A stretch of 64,000 nt of DNA from Mucilaginibacter sp. KACC 22063. GTDB taxonomy: Bacteria; Bacteroidota; Bacteroidia; Sphingobacteriales; Sphingobacteriaceae. This document shows positions 33,834-44,389 of this stretch, piece after piece. The stretch covers positions 1,302,001 through 1,366,000 of the forward strand of contig NZ_CP117877.1 in NCBI RefSeq assembly GCF_028736115.1. The letters are read 5' to 3'. The translations under genes were made by a program, and so were the position numbers. Each line of letters begins with the position of its first letter. The stretch's first letter is position 1. The notes below the pieces were generated by a model that did no database searches, was not told the DNA's origin, and worked only from the letters and a program-made list of their open reading frames with translations.

Positions 33834-34352
33834 TTATTTTACAGTAAAAGTTACCTTTTTATCACCCCAAACAAAAGATACCGATCCGGCCGGGTCAATC
33901 ACAAATTTAAGACGTTCGGTAAAGGCAGGTGCAGTGCCTGTTTTTACAGTAAAGCGCATTGTATCACTATTTTGGTCATACTCCATTCCCGAACCAGTAG
34001 CTTTTTTATTGATGATAATGGTCCATTCTTTTTCGCCCGGAATTGAGTATATACTGTATTTACCGGCGGCTAAAGATTTGCCTTCAACTTTTACGGCTTT
34101 ACTAAACTCTATAGAGGTAGCTTCGTTAGCACCGGTGCGCCATACCTTGCCGTAAGGAGCAATTTCTTTACCAATGGTACGGCCTTTTATGGCAGGCTGG
34201 CTGTAAGCAACGGTTACTTTAACGCCGCTCTTTAAAGTTGCGCTAACAGTATCCGGCGGACTTGGACGTTTGCTTTTGTCCATTTGTGCCGAGGCTGTAA
34301 AGAAACTTAAAGTGCTTACACTTAGCAGCACCATAAATAATAGCTTTTTCAT
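33834..34352 (-). CDS. DUF2911 family secreted protein
   Basis: 172 residues with a signal peptide (MKKLLFMVLLSVSTLSFFTASAQ) and the DUF2911 core: VTVAYSQPAIKGRTIGKEIAPYGKVWRTGANEATSIEFSK, SLAAGKYSIYSIPGEKEWTIIIN. Found in Bacteroidota. No biochemical function known. Starts 12 nt after the stop of the Gfo/Idh/MocA gene on the same strand, so it is probably the last gene of a three-gene operon. Confidence 0.88.
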   Translation of the reverse strand: MKKLLFMVLLSVSTLSFFTASAQMDKSKRPSPPDTVSATLKSGVKVTVAYSQPAIKGRTIGKEIAPYGKVWRTGANEATSIEFSKAVKVEGKSLAAGKYSIYSIPGEKEWTIIINKKATGSGMEYDQNSDTMRFTVKTGTAPAFTERLKFVIDPAGSVSFVWGDKKVTFTVK

Positions 34353-34364
34353 AATAATTGTATT

Positions 34365-35342
34365 TTAAATTGATTTAGTAAATGCGTCTATAATTTCCAT
34401 CAGCGTAACAGCTTCTTCAATAGGGCAGGGATTTTCACCTTCGCCGTTAAAGTATTGCACAATTTTAGTGATCATTGGCTGCTGTATATGCTCAGGATGG
34501 ATAAATGTTTCCGTTGAAGTGCCTTCCTCATTTTCCAGTGTAACGATAGTACCGAAAAACGGAAAAGTAATTTTGCCTTTGGTTCCTACAATCTCGCAAC
34601 TGTCGGTCACCTGGCTTTTGGCCACATTAAAACTCCACGAGCCGTTGACCACAATGCCGTTTTCAAACACGATCTCCCCGCAGGTATGGTCATCTGCCGG
34701 GTAACTTTTCGACTGGTTAAGCGAATACCCTTGATAAGCCTTTGGCTTGCCGAACCAATGTAATATCAAGTCCAGCTGATGCGGTGCAAGGTCATGAAAA
34801 TAACCACCGCCGGATAGCTCGGGGTGTACCCGCCAGTTAGCATCAGTTTGTGCAATCAGCTCGGCATTGGTGCTTTTCCACATGCGTATTTGTACCGTCC
34901 GGATATCACCCACTGCTTGTTCCTGTATCAGTTTTTTCACATACAAAAACATAGGCAAAGCCCGGCGGTAATGCGCAACGGTAAGTTTGTTGCCGCTGGC
35001 AGCTACTGCTGTAGCTATCTGCCTTGCTTCATCAGCATTGCGGGTTACAGGTTTTTCTACATAAACATTAAAGCCTTTTTCAAGGGCACGCAAAGCATAT
35101 TCAACATGCTGAAGCGGTGGCGTGGCAATGTAAACAGCATCAAGGCCTGCCTCGTCCATCATTTTCTCGGCATCGTTATACCAAAGCTCAACGCTATGTC
35201 GTGCGGCATAATCAGCAGCTTTTTCAGCATCGCGGCGCATTACGGCAGCAAGCTTACTGTTAGGCACTTTATTAAAGGCCGGGCCGCTTTTGCGTTCGGT
35301 TACGTTGCCGCAGCCAATTATTCCCCATCTGATCTGCTTCAT
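34365..35342 (-). CDS. Gfo/Idh/MocA family oxidoreductase
   Basis: 325 residues. N-terminal Rossmann fold (WGIIGCGNVTERKSGPA) and the family signature YVEKPVTRN, where the Lys is catalytic, followed by the C-terminal alpha/beta substrate domain with GGGYFHDLAPHQLDLILHW. Oxidises or reduces a sugar or inositol derivative with NAD(P). Between an aldo/keto reductase (4-nt gap) and DUF2911 (12-nt gap), which suggests a carbohydrate redox operon. Confidence 0.88.
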   Translation of the reverse strand: MKQIRWGIIGCGNVTERKSGPAFNKVPNSKLAAVMRRDAEKAADYAARHSVELWYNDAEKMMDEAGLDAVYIATPPLQHVEYALRALEKGFNVYVEKPVTRNADEARQIATAVAASGNKLTVAHYRRALPMFLYVKKLIQEQAVGDIRTVQIRMWKSTNAELIAQTDANWRVHPELSGGGYFHDLAPHQLDLILHWFGKPKAYQGYSLNQSKSYPADDHTCGEIVFENGIVVNGSWSFNVAKSQVTDSCEIVGTKGKITFPFFGTIVTLENEEGTSTETFIHPEHIQQPMITKIVQYFNGEGENPCPIEEAVTLMEIIDAFTKSI

Positions 35343-35346
35343 CGGG

Positions 35347-36336
35347 TTATTTTAATATGGCTTCTATTTTATTCAGTTCTTCGTCGGCGAATTTGGTGTT
35401 CTCCAGGCATTTCAAAGAATCAGCCAGTTGCTCAGGGCGGCTTGCACCAATAAGCACAGAGGTAACGCGCGGATCTTTTAATAACCAGGCAAGCGCCATT
35501 TGAGCCAGCGTTTGTCCGCGTTGCTGCGCAATATCATTTAGCGCGCGTACTTTGCCAATCACCGCATCGGTTACCTGGCTGCTTTGCAAAAATCCGGTCG
35601 ACTTTGCAGCACGTGAATCATCAGGGATACCGTGTAAATATTTATTGGTAAGCAGGCCCTGTGCCAACGGCGAGAATGGGATGCAACCAACGCCGTCTTT
35701 CTCGAGTACATCAAGTAGTCCGCCCTCAACCCAACGCTCAAACATCGAATACTTAGGTTGGTGGATAAGGCAAGGCGTGCCTAATCTTTTTAATATATCA
35801 ATTGCTTTTTGAGCTTCATCAGCAGGGTAGTTGGAGATACCCACATATAAGGCTTTACCCTGGCGAACGATAAGGTCAAGCGCAGCCATGGTTTCTTCTA
35901 ATGGCGTTTCCGGGTCAGGACGATGATGATAGAAAATATCTACATAATCAAGCTCCATGCGTTTCAGGCTTTGATCGAGACTGGCTACCAGGTATTTTTT
36001 GGAACCCCAATCGCCGTAAGGGCCGTCCCACATGGTATAGCCCGCTTTGCTGGATATGATCATTTCGTCGCGGTAACCACGGAAGTCTTCTTTCAATAGC
36101 TTGCCAAAGTTTTCTTCGGCAGAGCCGGGAGGCGGGCCGTAATTGTTGGCTAAGTCAAAATGAGTAATGCCGCTGTCGAAAGCCAGGTGTAACGTTTTGC
36201 GGAAATGCTCAAGCACATCCACATGTCCAAAGTTATGCCACAGGCCTAAAGATACAGCCGGTAATTTGATGCCGCTTTTACCGCAGCGGCGGTATTCCAT
36301 ATTTTTATAACGGTTGCCCGAAGGTAGATAGTTCAT
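35347..36336 (-). CDS. Aldo/keto reductase, YghZ/L-glyceraldehyde 3-phosphate reductase type
   Basis: 329 residues of an AKR14-like protein. The N-terminus MNYLPSGNRYKNMEYRRCGKSGIKLPAVSLGLWHNFG matches the YghZ group. Catalytic tetrad residues visible in FDLANNYG (Asp and Tyr), SSKAG (Lys) and YHHRPDP (His). Reduces aldehydes with NADPH, possibly methylglyoxal or L-glyceraldehyde 3-phosphate. First gene of the operon with Gfo/Idh/MocA and DUF2911. I do not see an exact -7 box upstream. Confidence 0.88.
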   Translation of the reverse strand: MNYLPSGNRYKNMEYRRCGKSGIKLPAVSLGLWHNFGHVDVLEHFRKTLHLAFDSGITHFDLANNYGPPPGSAEENFGKLLKEDFRGYRDEMIISSKAGYTMWDGPYGDWGSKKYLVASLDQSLKRMELDYVDIFYHHRPDPETPLEETMAALDLIVRQGKALYVGISNYPADEAQKAIDILKRLGTPCLIHQPKYSMFERWVEGGLLDVLEKDGVGCIPFSPLAQGLLTNKYLHGIPDDSRAAKSTGFLQSSQVTDAVIGKVRALNDIAQQRGQTLAQMALAWLLKDPRVTSVLIGASRPEQLADSLKCLENTKFADEELNKIEAILK

Positions 36337-36408
36337 GTTTATATCGGTTTTGATGAGCGGCTAATTTATGACTTTTAGACTATGCAAACCGATACAAGTT
36401 GTAACAAT

Positions 36409-38859
36409 TTAAGGAAAGCTAAAGCCAATTTTAAGGCCCGAATCGAGTCGCTTGGTTCCGCTGAACGATAAGCCGTACATTAGCCTGATACCAAAGTATT
36501 GCGCACCAAAACCAATTTCATAATAGTTTTTAAGTGTGGGTGTGGCCAGGTAATTAAAGTCTACGATTTCCTGCAACTTAAGCTTGCGTATCAGCGGTAC
36601 GTTGTTTAAGATGTAGCCCATAAAATTATGCTCTAAATGTGCCTCGAAGTATTTATCCGGTGTACTGAAGTTATAAAGCGGGAGCAAAAGAAAACGGTTA
36701 GGTGCTATGCGATAACCAAAGCCCTCGTTACCCAGGAAATGGACATAATCAGGATAGTAAATCTGTTTTGCGGTCAGAAACTTTCCCGCACCAATGTAAA
36801 AGCCCGACAGGCCATATACACCCATTGGAATATTGCTTTTAGAAACACTTGCAGTTAACAGGTCATAGTCGGCATCTGAGCCAAATACATTACTGATCGC
36901 TTTGGTATAGCTTACCTCAACCGTAGGATATTTTGATGGCATATAATACCGGCCGCTTGGATAAGTAACGTACTTATTGCTGAAATTATAGCTTGTAGTA
37001 ATATTTACCTTAAATGATTGGTTGCGCGGAAACAGCGGCACGTCCAGATCGGGCTGTAAAGGGTTGTTAGACGTGTATTGTTTTTGGGTATGGAAGAAAC
37101 TGAAATTTGATGAATTAGGATACCACTCCCTGTCAGCATATTCTGTAGAAACACTACCAAGCCAGCCGCCGGTTATGCGGCGGGATAATGATAAACCTGC
37201 AAAACGCTTCTCATACAGCTTCTGTAGGTTTCTGCGGCGGATCAAACTGTTAAATGTATTTGAGAGCACACTTGCCGGATAAAGGTTATTCATATCCGTC
37301 ATGTCGGTGCCTACGTTAAAGCCCAAATTAGCAAGCCCAATTGGAACGTTGCCGTTCACATTGGCGTTGAATAAATGATTGCTGAAGCCGTATCTGATAT
37401 TAGGGCTAATGCGCAGGTATTTATTAGTAATGGTATCTATCTTTTTTAGATACGACATCTGATAATTGATGGCGAAGCCTTCTACCGTGTTGTAGAGCAG
37501 GGTAGTAGGTAACGGTGCAAAAGTGATAAACTCATTTTTGGTACGATGCCTGATCAATACGCCGGTCAGCAATATCTTTCCGGGTGTGATACGATTGTTG
37601 ACACTATCAAGTGAATCCAGGTATGGTTTAGATTCGCGTTTGGCAGCTAACACCGCTTTTTTACTATAGTCGGTAACTTCTTCAGATGTGAGCGGAACCG
37701 GGCGCTGTTGTTTCCAGTAAGTGGAGTCTTTTTTATTGACACCGACAGGGACGCGCATTAACTCTTCAAACTCTTTTTTATTAATTTTCGGATCAAGGTT
37801 ATAATCGCGGTATACCGCTAAAAAATAACCGCCAAATTTAAACCCAAACAAGCCGCCCGTAAAATCAAACTTTATGGACGCAGGCATCCAGTTCTTTTTG
37901 CCAACAGGCATGTACTGTTCGCTTATTTTTAGCGTGTCGACAATGTTAAGATTGGCGCTCTTAGTGATTTGCAGATCGAAACTGTTGATGCGCCAGCTAT
38001 CATCAATAATATAGATCATCCCGCTAAAAACCGGTTCAAAGCTGTGTTTAGGTATTACTTGTATCTTGTTGATGGTTTCACCGTTTTCTTCCGTTGTGCC
38101 CAGCCATTTGTAGTTGTAATAGTTTAATGCATTATCAGCTATAGGTGATATCAAAGGCCTGTTACTAATACCCTGGTAAGCCTGGAAGTTTTCATAAAGG
38201 TTTACCTTGATTTCCCCGGCACGGTTAAAGCTGAAGGCCCGGTTACTGCCAGATACTTTTGATGACAGCATTTCCTCATGCACCAGATCGGGTTTCATCA
38301 CAGTAAGTTTTGATTCAGATTCTGAAAGGTAAACAATCCCTTTACGGTTAGAATCAAGCCCGATTTGCTTAGCCATATTATCAATATTCTGCCCAAGGAA
38401 TTTTTTGGGTGCGCCTAATGATCTTTGCAAACCTTTCAGATAAACTTCGCAGGTATAGGCATCTACCTCGTTAAGGTAAGTTTTGCGTTTGCGTATGGCT
38501 TTACGAATGATGGCATAGGCCGGATCTTCGCCGCCAGCACGTACAATGACATCTTTAAGCTGATAAGCCGCTGTGTTAAGCTGAACGTTTACCGTTAGGT
38601 TTTCGGTAAGGTCTATCTCGCGGCCCTGCTGCTGAAAGCCGATGGCTTTATATAGTATTTCGTATTTACCTTTTGGTAGCTGCAATTTATAATTGCCCTC
38701 ACTGTTTGCAGATGTGCCGCGTGTGGTGTTGCGTATTAGTACACTTGCAAACGGAATGGGCTTATCGTTATCGTCGGTTATGGTGCCGCTAATAGTTATC
38801 TGCGACCAGGCTGTAATTGAGAAAAGGGAAAGGGCTAATAAAAATAGGCTAAACCTCAT
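36409..38859 (-). CDS. DUF5686 outer-membrane protein with carboxypeptidase-like domain
   Basis: 816 residues. Signal peptide MRFSLFLLALSLFSITAWSQ, then a carboxypeptidase regulatory-like domain (about 22-107: ITISGTITDDNDKPIPFASVLIRNTTRGT), a middle DUF5686 region (AYTCEVYLKGLQR, QAYQGISNRPLISPIA) and a C-terminal barrel ending LKIGFSFP. A Bacteroidota family with unknown function, often conserved as a single gene. 72 nt before the aldo-keto reductase operon on the same strand, and possibly transcribed separately. Confidence 0.85.
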   Translation of the reverse strand: MRFSLFLLALSLFSITAWSQITISGTITDDNDKPIPFASVLIRNTTRGTSANSEGNYKLQLPKGKYEILYKAIGFQQQGREIDLTENLTVNVQLNTAAYQLKDVIVRAGGEDPAYAIIRKAIRKRKTYLNEVDAYTCEVYLKGLQRSLGAPKKFLGQNIDNMAKQIGLDSNRKGIVYLSESESKLTVMKPDLVHEEMLSSKVSGSNRAFSFNRAGEIKVNLYENFQAYQGISNRPLISPIADNALNYYNYKWLGTTEENGETINKIQVIPKHSFEPVFSGMIYIIDDSWRINSFDLQITKSANLNIVDTLKISEQYMPVGKKNWMPASIKFDFTGGLFGFKFGGYFLAVYRDYNLDPKINKKEFEELMRVPVGVNKKDSTYWKQQRPVPLTSEEVTDYSKKAVLAAKRESKPYLDSLDSVNNRITPGKILLTGVLIRHRTKNEFITFAPLPTTLLYNTVEGFAINYQMSYLKKIDTITNKYLRISPNIRYGFSNHLFNANVNGNVPIGLANLGFNVGTDMTDMNNLYPASVLSNTFNSLIRRRNLQKLYEKRFAGLSLSRRITGGWLGSVSTEYADREWYPNSSNFSFFHTQKQYTSNNPLQPDLDVPLFPRNQSFKVNITTSYNFSNKYVTYPSGRYYMPSKYPTVEVSYTKAISNVFGSDADYDLLTASVSKSNIPMGVYGLSGFYIGAGKFLTAKQIYYPDYVHFLGNEGFGYRIAPNRFLLLPLYNFSTPDKYFEAHLEHNFMGYILNNVPLIRKLKLQEIVDFNYLATPTLKNYYEIGFGAQYFGIRLMYGLSFSGTKRLDSGLKIGFSFP

Positions 38860-38974
38860 GCATTAGGGATTTCCCTAAAGATGCGATTAAATGTCATAAT
38901 AATGTAATGCAGGACGTTAAATTTTGTTAAACAAATAACATCTGAATACTACGTCTGATTTATAAGCTGTAATA

Positions 38975-39002
38975 GTAGCGACAGAAAATCTTCTGTCGCT
39001 AC
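38975..39002. repeat. Perfect hairpin element GTAGCGACAGAA
   Basis: A perfect 12-bp inverted repeat (38975-38986 with 38991-39002, loop AATC), extended by AGCTGTA/ACAGCT on the outside. It is in the 178-nt gap between ligA and the DUF5686 gene and has no T tail on either strand, so it looks like a dispersed repeat rather than a terminator. Confidence 0.6.
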
Positions 39003-39037
39003 AGCTATATGATGCGAGGTTATTTAATGCTTCCTAA

Positions 39038-41098
<2,061 letters not shown>

Positions 41099-41174
41099 TT
41101 ATCCGCAAAAACATTAGCGTAACATTTGTGTTGAAATTGCGATATTCAGCCTATAGCTACTAATATATTTTAAT

Positions 41175-42269
41175 ATGATTGCAAAACTTACTGCACTGCC
41201 GTTTTACGCTAAATTATCATTAACCCTGGTTGGTCTGATAGCATTAGGTTTTCTGATCATTGCCGGAAAAGATGTGCTTGACCCGCTGATGTTCGGCTTC
41301 TTGTTTGCCATCCTGTTATTACCGGTATCAAACTTTTTCGAACGTAAATGCAGGCTGCCACGCAGCGCCGGTGCGTTTTTATCCATATTGTTATTCGTGT
41401 TTCTTGTAGGCGGTATCATGTACCTGGTAGCCACACAAATATCTCGCCTTGCAGACGACTGGCCGATGCTTAAAAAGCAGATAGACCAGTCAACAGCAGA
41501 TGCGCAAGGATGGATCCAGTCTACATTTCATATGAATATGGACAAGCAGATGGACTATATCCACAGCACAACATCCAAGCTGATGTCGTCTGGTACTTCG
41601 GTTATAGGGCATACGTTTTTGTCTGTATCAGGCATGCTGTTGTTCTTTGCCTTTATTATCATTTTTACCTTCCTGATCATGTTTTACCGCAAATTGCTGT
41701 TTCAGTTTGTATTAAAAGCATTTGGTGATGAGCATGAAGATACCGTTCATGATATTGCAGAAAATGTACAATCCATTTTAAGGCAGTATATTTTAGGCCT
41801 GTTGCTGGAGATGGTTATTGTAGCAGGTATTGCCTGCACTGTGTTTTGGATAGTAGGTATACGTTATGCAGCCTTACTTGGTATCATAACAGGCTTGTTT
41901 AACATTATTCCGTATGTAGGTATATTTACGGCACTGGCTTTAAGTACGCTGATCACGTTTGCTACCGGCGCATTAACAAAAGCCCTTATTGTTGCAATAA
42001 GCGTGATTGCCATACACGCTGTTGACGCAAATGTGCTTTTACCGATCATTGTAGGATCAAAGGTTAGATTGAATGCACTGATCACATTTTTGGGTATATT
42101 ACTTGGAGAAATGTTGTGGGGACTGTCTGGTATGTTCCTGTCTATACCCACAATTGCGATTATGAAAATTATATTTGACCGCATAGAAAGCCTTAAACCA
42201 TGGGGGTATTTACTGGGCGGAGATTATGAGTATAAAAAATCGGCCGAGAAAAAAATGAAAACCGAATAA
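41175..42269 (+). CDS. AI-2E family transporter (PerM-like permease)
   Basis: 364 residues with about 8 transmembrane helices: LTLVGLIALGFLIIAGKDVL (first), a soluble segment (about 95-145), then helices including LLFFAFIIIFTFLIMFYRKL and GIITGLFNIIPYVGIFTALAL with the conserved IPYVG motif. The family name comes from AI-2 export by TqsA. Other members handle sodium or unknown substrates, so the substrate is open. Followed by a very A/T-rich gap. Confidence 0.85.
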   Translation: MIAKLTALPFYAKLSLTLVGLIALGFLIIAGKDVLDPLMFGFLFAILLLPVSNFFERKCRLPRSAGAFLSILLFVFLVGGIMYLVATQISRLADDWPMLKKQIDQSTADAQGWIQSTFHMNMDKQMDYIHSTTSKLMSSGTSVIGHTFLSVSGMLLFFAFIIIFTFLIMFYRKLLFQFVLKAFGDEHEDTVHDIAENVQSILRQYILGLLLEMVIVAGIACTVFWIVGIRYAALLGIITGLFNIIPYVGIFTALALSTLITFATGALTKALIVAISVIAIHAVDANVLLPIIVGSKVRLNALITFLGILLGEMLWGLSGMFLSIPTIAIMKIIFDRIESLKPWGYLLGGDYEYKKSAEKKMKTE

Positions 42270-42407
42270 ATATTATTTCTCATAAAGAAATATGTTAATC
42301 TTTATTATATAGATTTTCTATATTGTTTATATGGCGATATTTTATTAATATAAAGGAAATAGAATTATTTTTTAAGATTATATTTTAAATAATTATAATT
42401 AATATTA

Positions 42408-42415
42408 TAATTTTG
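42408..42415 (+). promoter_or_regulatory. -7 box TAATTTTG in an A/T-rich region
   Basis: An exact TAnnTTTG, 37 nt before the ATG at 42452. It lies at the end of a strongly A/T-rich stretch (about 42290-42410) that holds no gene. Confidence 0.45.
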
Positions 42416-42451
42416 GGGACCCTAATTATCTAATAAATGGTTACCCAAATG

Positions 42452-42652
42452 GATATGCCCCTGATTCAGCGGGCAAATCAATACCCCGTATGCAAACGGT
42501 GTAAGTGTCAAATGGATACACGTATCCGGCGCAGTGCGTTTGTTAAAAATGTGTTGTTCTGGCTCCCATTAAAAAAGTATTTCTGCACAAGTTGCTTAAA
42601 AGGCAGGTATGTGATGGACAAATACAATATATACAGCAACTATCCTCAGTAA
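42452..42652 (+). CDS. Small Cys-rich, zinc-ribbon-like protein
   Basis: 66 residues from the ATG at 42452 (an earlier ATG at 42437 is also possible): MDMPLIQRANQYPVCKRCKC, then DTRIRRSAFVKNVLFWLPLKKYFCTSCLKGRYVM. Two CxxC pairs (CKRC and CTSC) about 30 residues apart, enough for one zinc ribbon, with a basic middle and a short hydrophobic FVKNVLFWLP segment. Function not known. A consensus promoter box precedes it. Comparable small proteins occur in Bacteroidota, from memory of the family pattern only. Confidence 0.6.
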   Translation, partial: DMPLIQRANQYPVCKRCKCQMDTRIRRSAFVKNVLFWLPLKKYFCTSCLKGRYVMDKYNIYSNYPQ

Positions 42653-42715
42653 TTGTAAGTAAGTATTTAAGAGTTGGTGTAAATAATTTATTTTGCAGAT
42701 AAATTGTTGTGCTAA

Positions 42716-43663
42716 ATGGTATACTTACGTCGTATTGCTGCTTTTATTTTTTGCCTTTTATCATTAAGGTCAACGGCTCAAAATTCTTTTAAACTTGTAC
42801 CGCTTGGCGTTTTGGGTGGAGCAGATGAAAGCAACTTATCCGCTTACATGCTGGCCCCGGCCGGTTCAAATAATTTCATATGCCTTGATGCCGGTACCCT
42901 GCACGCAGGTATAGAAAAGGCAATAGCCAACAAAGTATTCAGCGGAACTCCCGAGCATATATTAAGGCAATACATCAAGGGTTATTTTATCTCTCATTCG
43001 CATCTCGACCATTTAGCGGGTATGGTAATAAACGCACCCGATGATACAGTTAAAAATATTTACGGATTAAAAGATTGTCTTAAAGTTTTGCAGACGCATT
43101 ACTTTACGTGGGAAAGCTGGGCAAATTTTACCGACGCAGGCGAAGCGCCAGCTTTAAAAAAGTTTCATTACCAGGAACTAACTCCAGGTGAAGAAATGGC
43201 CGTACCAAACACAGAAATGTCGGTAACGGCGTTCCCGTTAAGTCATTCAAACCTTACCAGTACAGCATTTCTTGTAAAATCAAAAAATAGTTATGTGCTT
43301 TACTTAGGGGATACCGGTGCAGATGAAATCGAAAAAAGTACCAATATGCATAAGCTTTGGGAGGCGGTTGCCCCTTTAATAAAATCAAAAACCCTTAAAG
43401 CAATCATGATCGAGACTTCGTTCCCTAACGAAGTACCAGATAAAAGCTTGTTCGGTCATTTTACCCCAAAGTGGTTAATGAAAGAGTTTGACAATCTGAG
43501 CTTACTTACAAGTAAAGATGAACTTAAAGGACTCAACGTTATTGTCACTCACCTTAAATTGCCCTATAGTAACACTGTGAAAATTAAACAGCAGCTAAAG
43601 GCCGAAAACAAACTGCAATTAAATCTGATCTACCCGCAGCAAGGCAAGGCATTGAATTTATAA
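42716..43663 (+). CDS. Class II 3',5'-cyclic-nucleotide phosphodiesterase-like, secreted
   Basis: 315 residues with a signal peptide (MVYLRRIAAFIFCLLSLRSTAQ). Metallo-beta-lactamase fold of the class II PDE type: GVLGGADESNLSAYML, CLDAGTLHAG, the zinc motif ISHSHLDHLAG, YLGDTGAD and MIETSFPNE. Substrates in this family are cAMP or cGMP. A periplasmic location would mean turnover of extracellular or periplasmic cyclic nucleotides rather than cytoplasmic signalling. Its TAA overlaps the 3' end of mntA by 6 nt. Confidence 0.88.
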   Translation: MVYLRRIAAFIFCLLSLRSTAQNSFKLVPLGVLGGADESNLSAYMLAPAGSNNFICLDAGTLHAGIEKAIANKVFSGTPEHILRQYIKGYFISHSHLDHLAGMVINAPDDTVKNIYGLKDCLKVLQTHYFTWESWANFTDAGEAPALKKFHYQELTPGEEMAVPNTEMSVTAFPLSHSNLTSTAFLVKSKNSYVLYLGDTGADEIEKSTNMHKLWEAVAPLIKSKTLKAIMIETSFPNEVPDKSLFGHFTPKWLMKEFDNLSLLTSKDELKGLNVIVTHLKLPYSNTVKIKQQLKAENKLQLNLIYPQQGKALNL

Positions 43664-43951
43664 GGGTTGGCCAATTCTTTCGATATGTTCTAACAAGTCG
43701 GCGTTGGAGATGTGATGGTAAATTGAAAGGTCGATTTTCTGAGGTAAAAGCAAGTCGTCCAGCATGATTGCTAATTTATTCAGATCCTGTAAAACGAGCT
43801 GGTCGCCTTTAAGTGTGATATCAATATCTGATGCTGATTTATAATTCCCTTTAGCCCTGGATCCGTATACAATAATCTCTTCTACTTTTGGATTAGTTGT
43901 TATTGTTTGCCTGATTTTTTCAATCACCTCATTTGATAAGCCGAACTTCAT
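43658..43951 (-). CDS. mntA: MntA-type nucleotidyltransferase antitoxin
   Basis: 97 residues of the minimal nucleotidyltransferase family. GSRAKGNYKSASDID matches GSx10DxD exactly (Gly30, Ser31, Asp42, Asp44), the catalytic motif of MntA antitoxins, which add AMP to the Tyr of the HepT toxin. The third acidic residue may be the Asp in KIDLSIYH. Its start overlaps the hepT stop by 4 nt, so the pair is translationally coupled with toxin first. Confidence 0.88.
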   Translation of the reverse strand: MKFGLSNEVIEKIRQTITTNPKVEEIIVYGSRAKGNYKSASDIDITLKGDQLVLQDLNKLAIMLDDLLLPQKIDLSIYHHISNADLLEHIERIGQPL

Positions 43952-44370
43952 AGATCTAATGCTTGCTGATTGAAGCCTGTTAATTTAAGCTCAAGTTCTT
44001 TAAACAGTTTAAAATATACTTCTATAACGGCATCAGCTATTTCATCAGCAGTATCTTCATTATATGAATGTGAAGTAAGATTACGGCTTTTAAGCATGTC
44101 CATCCACTTTTCGCCATCAGTAATCAGATTTGCCCTAAACGCTTCACGGATTACATCACGCGAGCCCGCCATGTTTAATATTCCCTGATATTCGAGGTAA
44201 TCCTTTAGCGTAGTCCACCCTAATTCATAAGTATACTCAAATGCTTTGATAAGGCCCTGCTCTTCAAGGTCAGATAAATCATTTTTAGTCACGAAACGCT
44301 CAAGTTGTGCAAGAGCTTTTTTGTAATTAGAAAAGCGCTGTTTCCAGCGTATATCTTCGTTAAAACTCAT
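43948..44370 (-). CDS. hepT: HepT-type HEPN toxin (substrate-binding partner of the MNT protein)
   Basis: 140 residues, all helical. RNLTSHSY (Arg96, His101, Tyr103) fits the HepT motif Rx4HxY exactly. HEPN proteins with this motif are RNases, and the Tyr is the AMPylation target. Often annotated 'HI0074 family nucleotidyltransferase substrate-binding protein'. Own -7 box 12 nt upstream. Order hepT then mntA on the minus strand, 4-nt overlap. Confidence 0.88.
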   Translation of the reverse strand: MSFNEDIRWKQRFSNYKKALAQLERFVTKNDLSDLEEQGLIKAFEYTYELGWTTLKDYLEYQGILNMAGSRDVIREAFRANLITDGEKWMDMLKSRNLTSHSYNEDTADEIADAVIEVYFKLFKELELKLTGFNQQALDL

Positions 44371-44381
44371 AATTTTCTATA

Positions 44382-44389
44382 CAAATATA
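44382..44389 (-). promoter_or_regulatory. -7 box TATATTTG for hepT-mntA
   Basis: An exact TAnnTTTG on the minus strand ending 12 nt before the hepT ATG. It directly abuts the stop of the upstream MFS gene (44390). Confidence 0.5.

Noticed and set aside
34824..35453. Plus-strand frame of 209 codons across Gfo/Idh/MocA and aldo-keto reductase genes
   Set aside because: Long but antisense to two well-supported enzymes; Cys/His/Phe-rich nonsense-like composition.
43948..44370. Reading the HepT protein as a true nucleotidyltransferase subunit only
   Set aside because: The older name 'nucleotidyltransferase substrate-binding protein' is misleading: Rx4HxY and the coupled GSx10DxD partner fit a toxin-antitoxin pair better.
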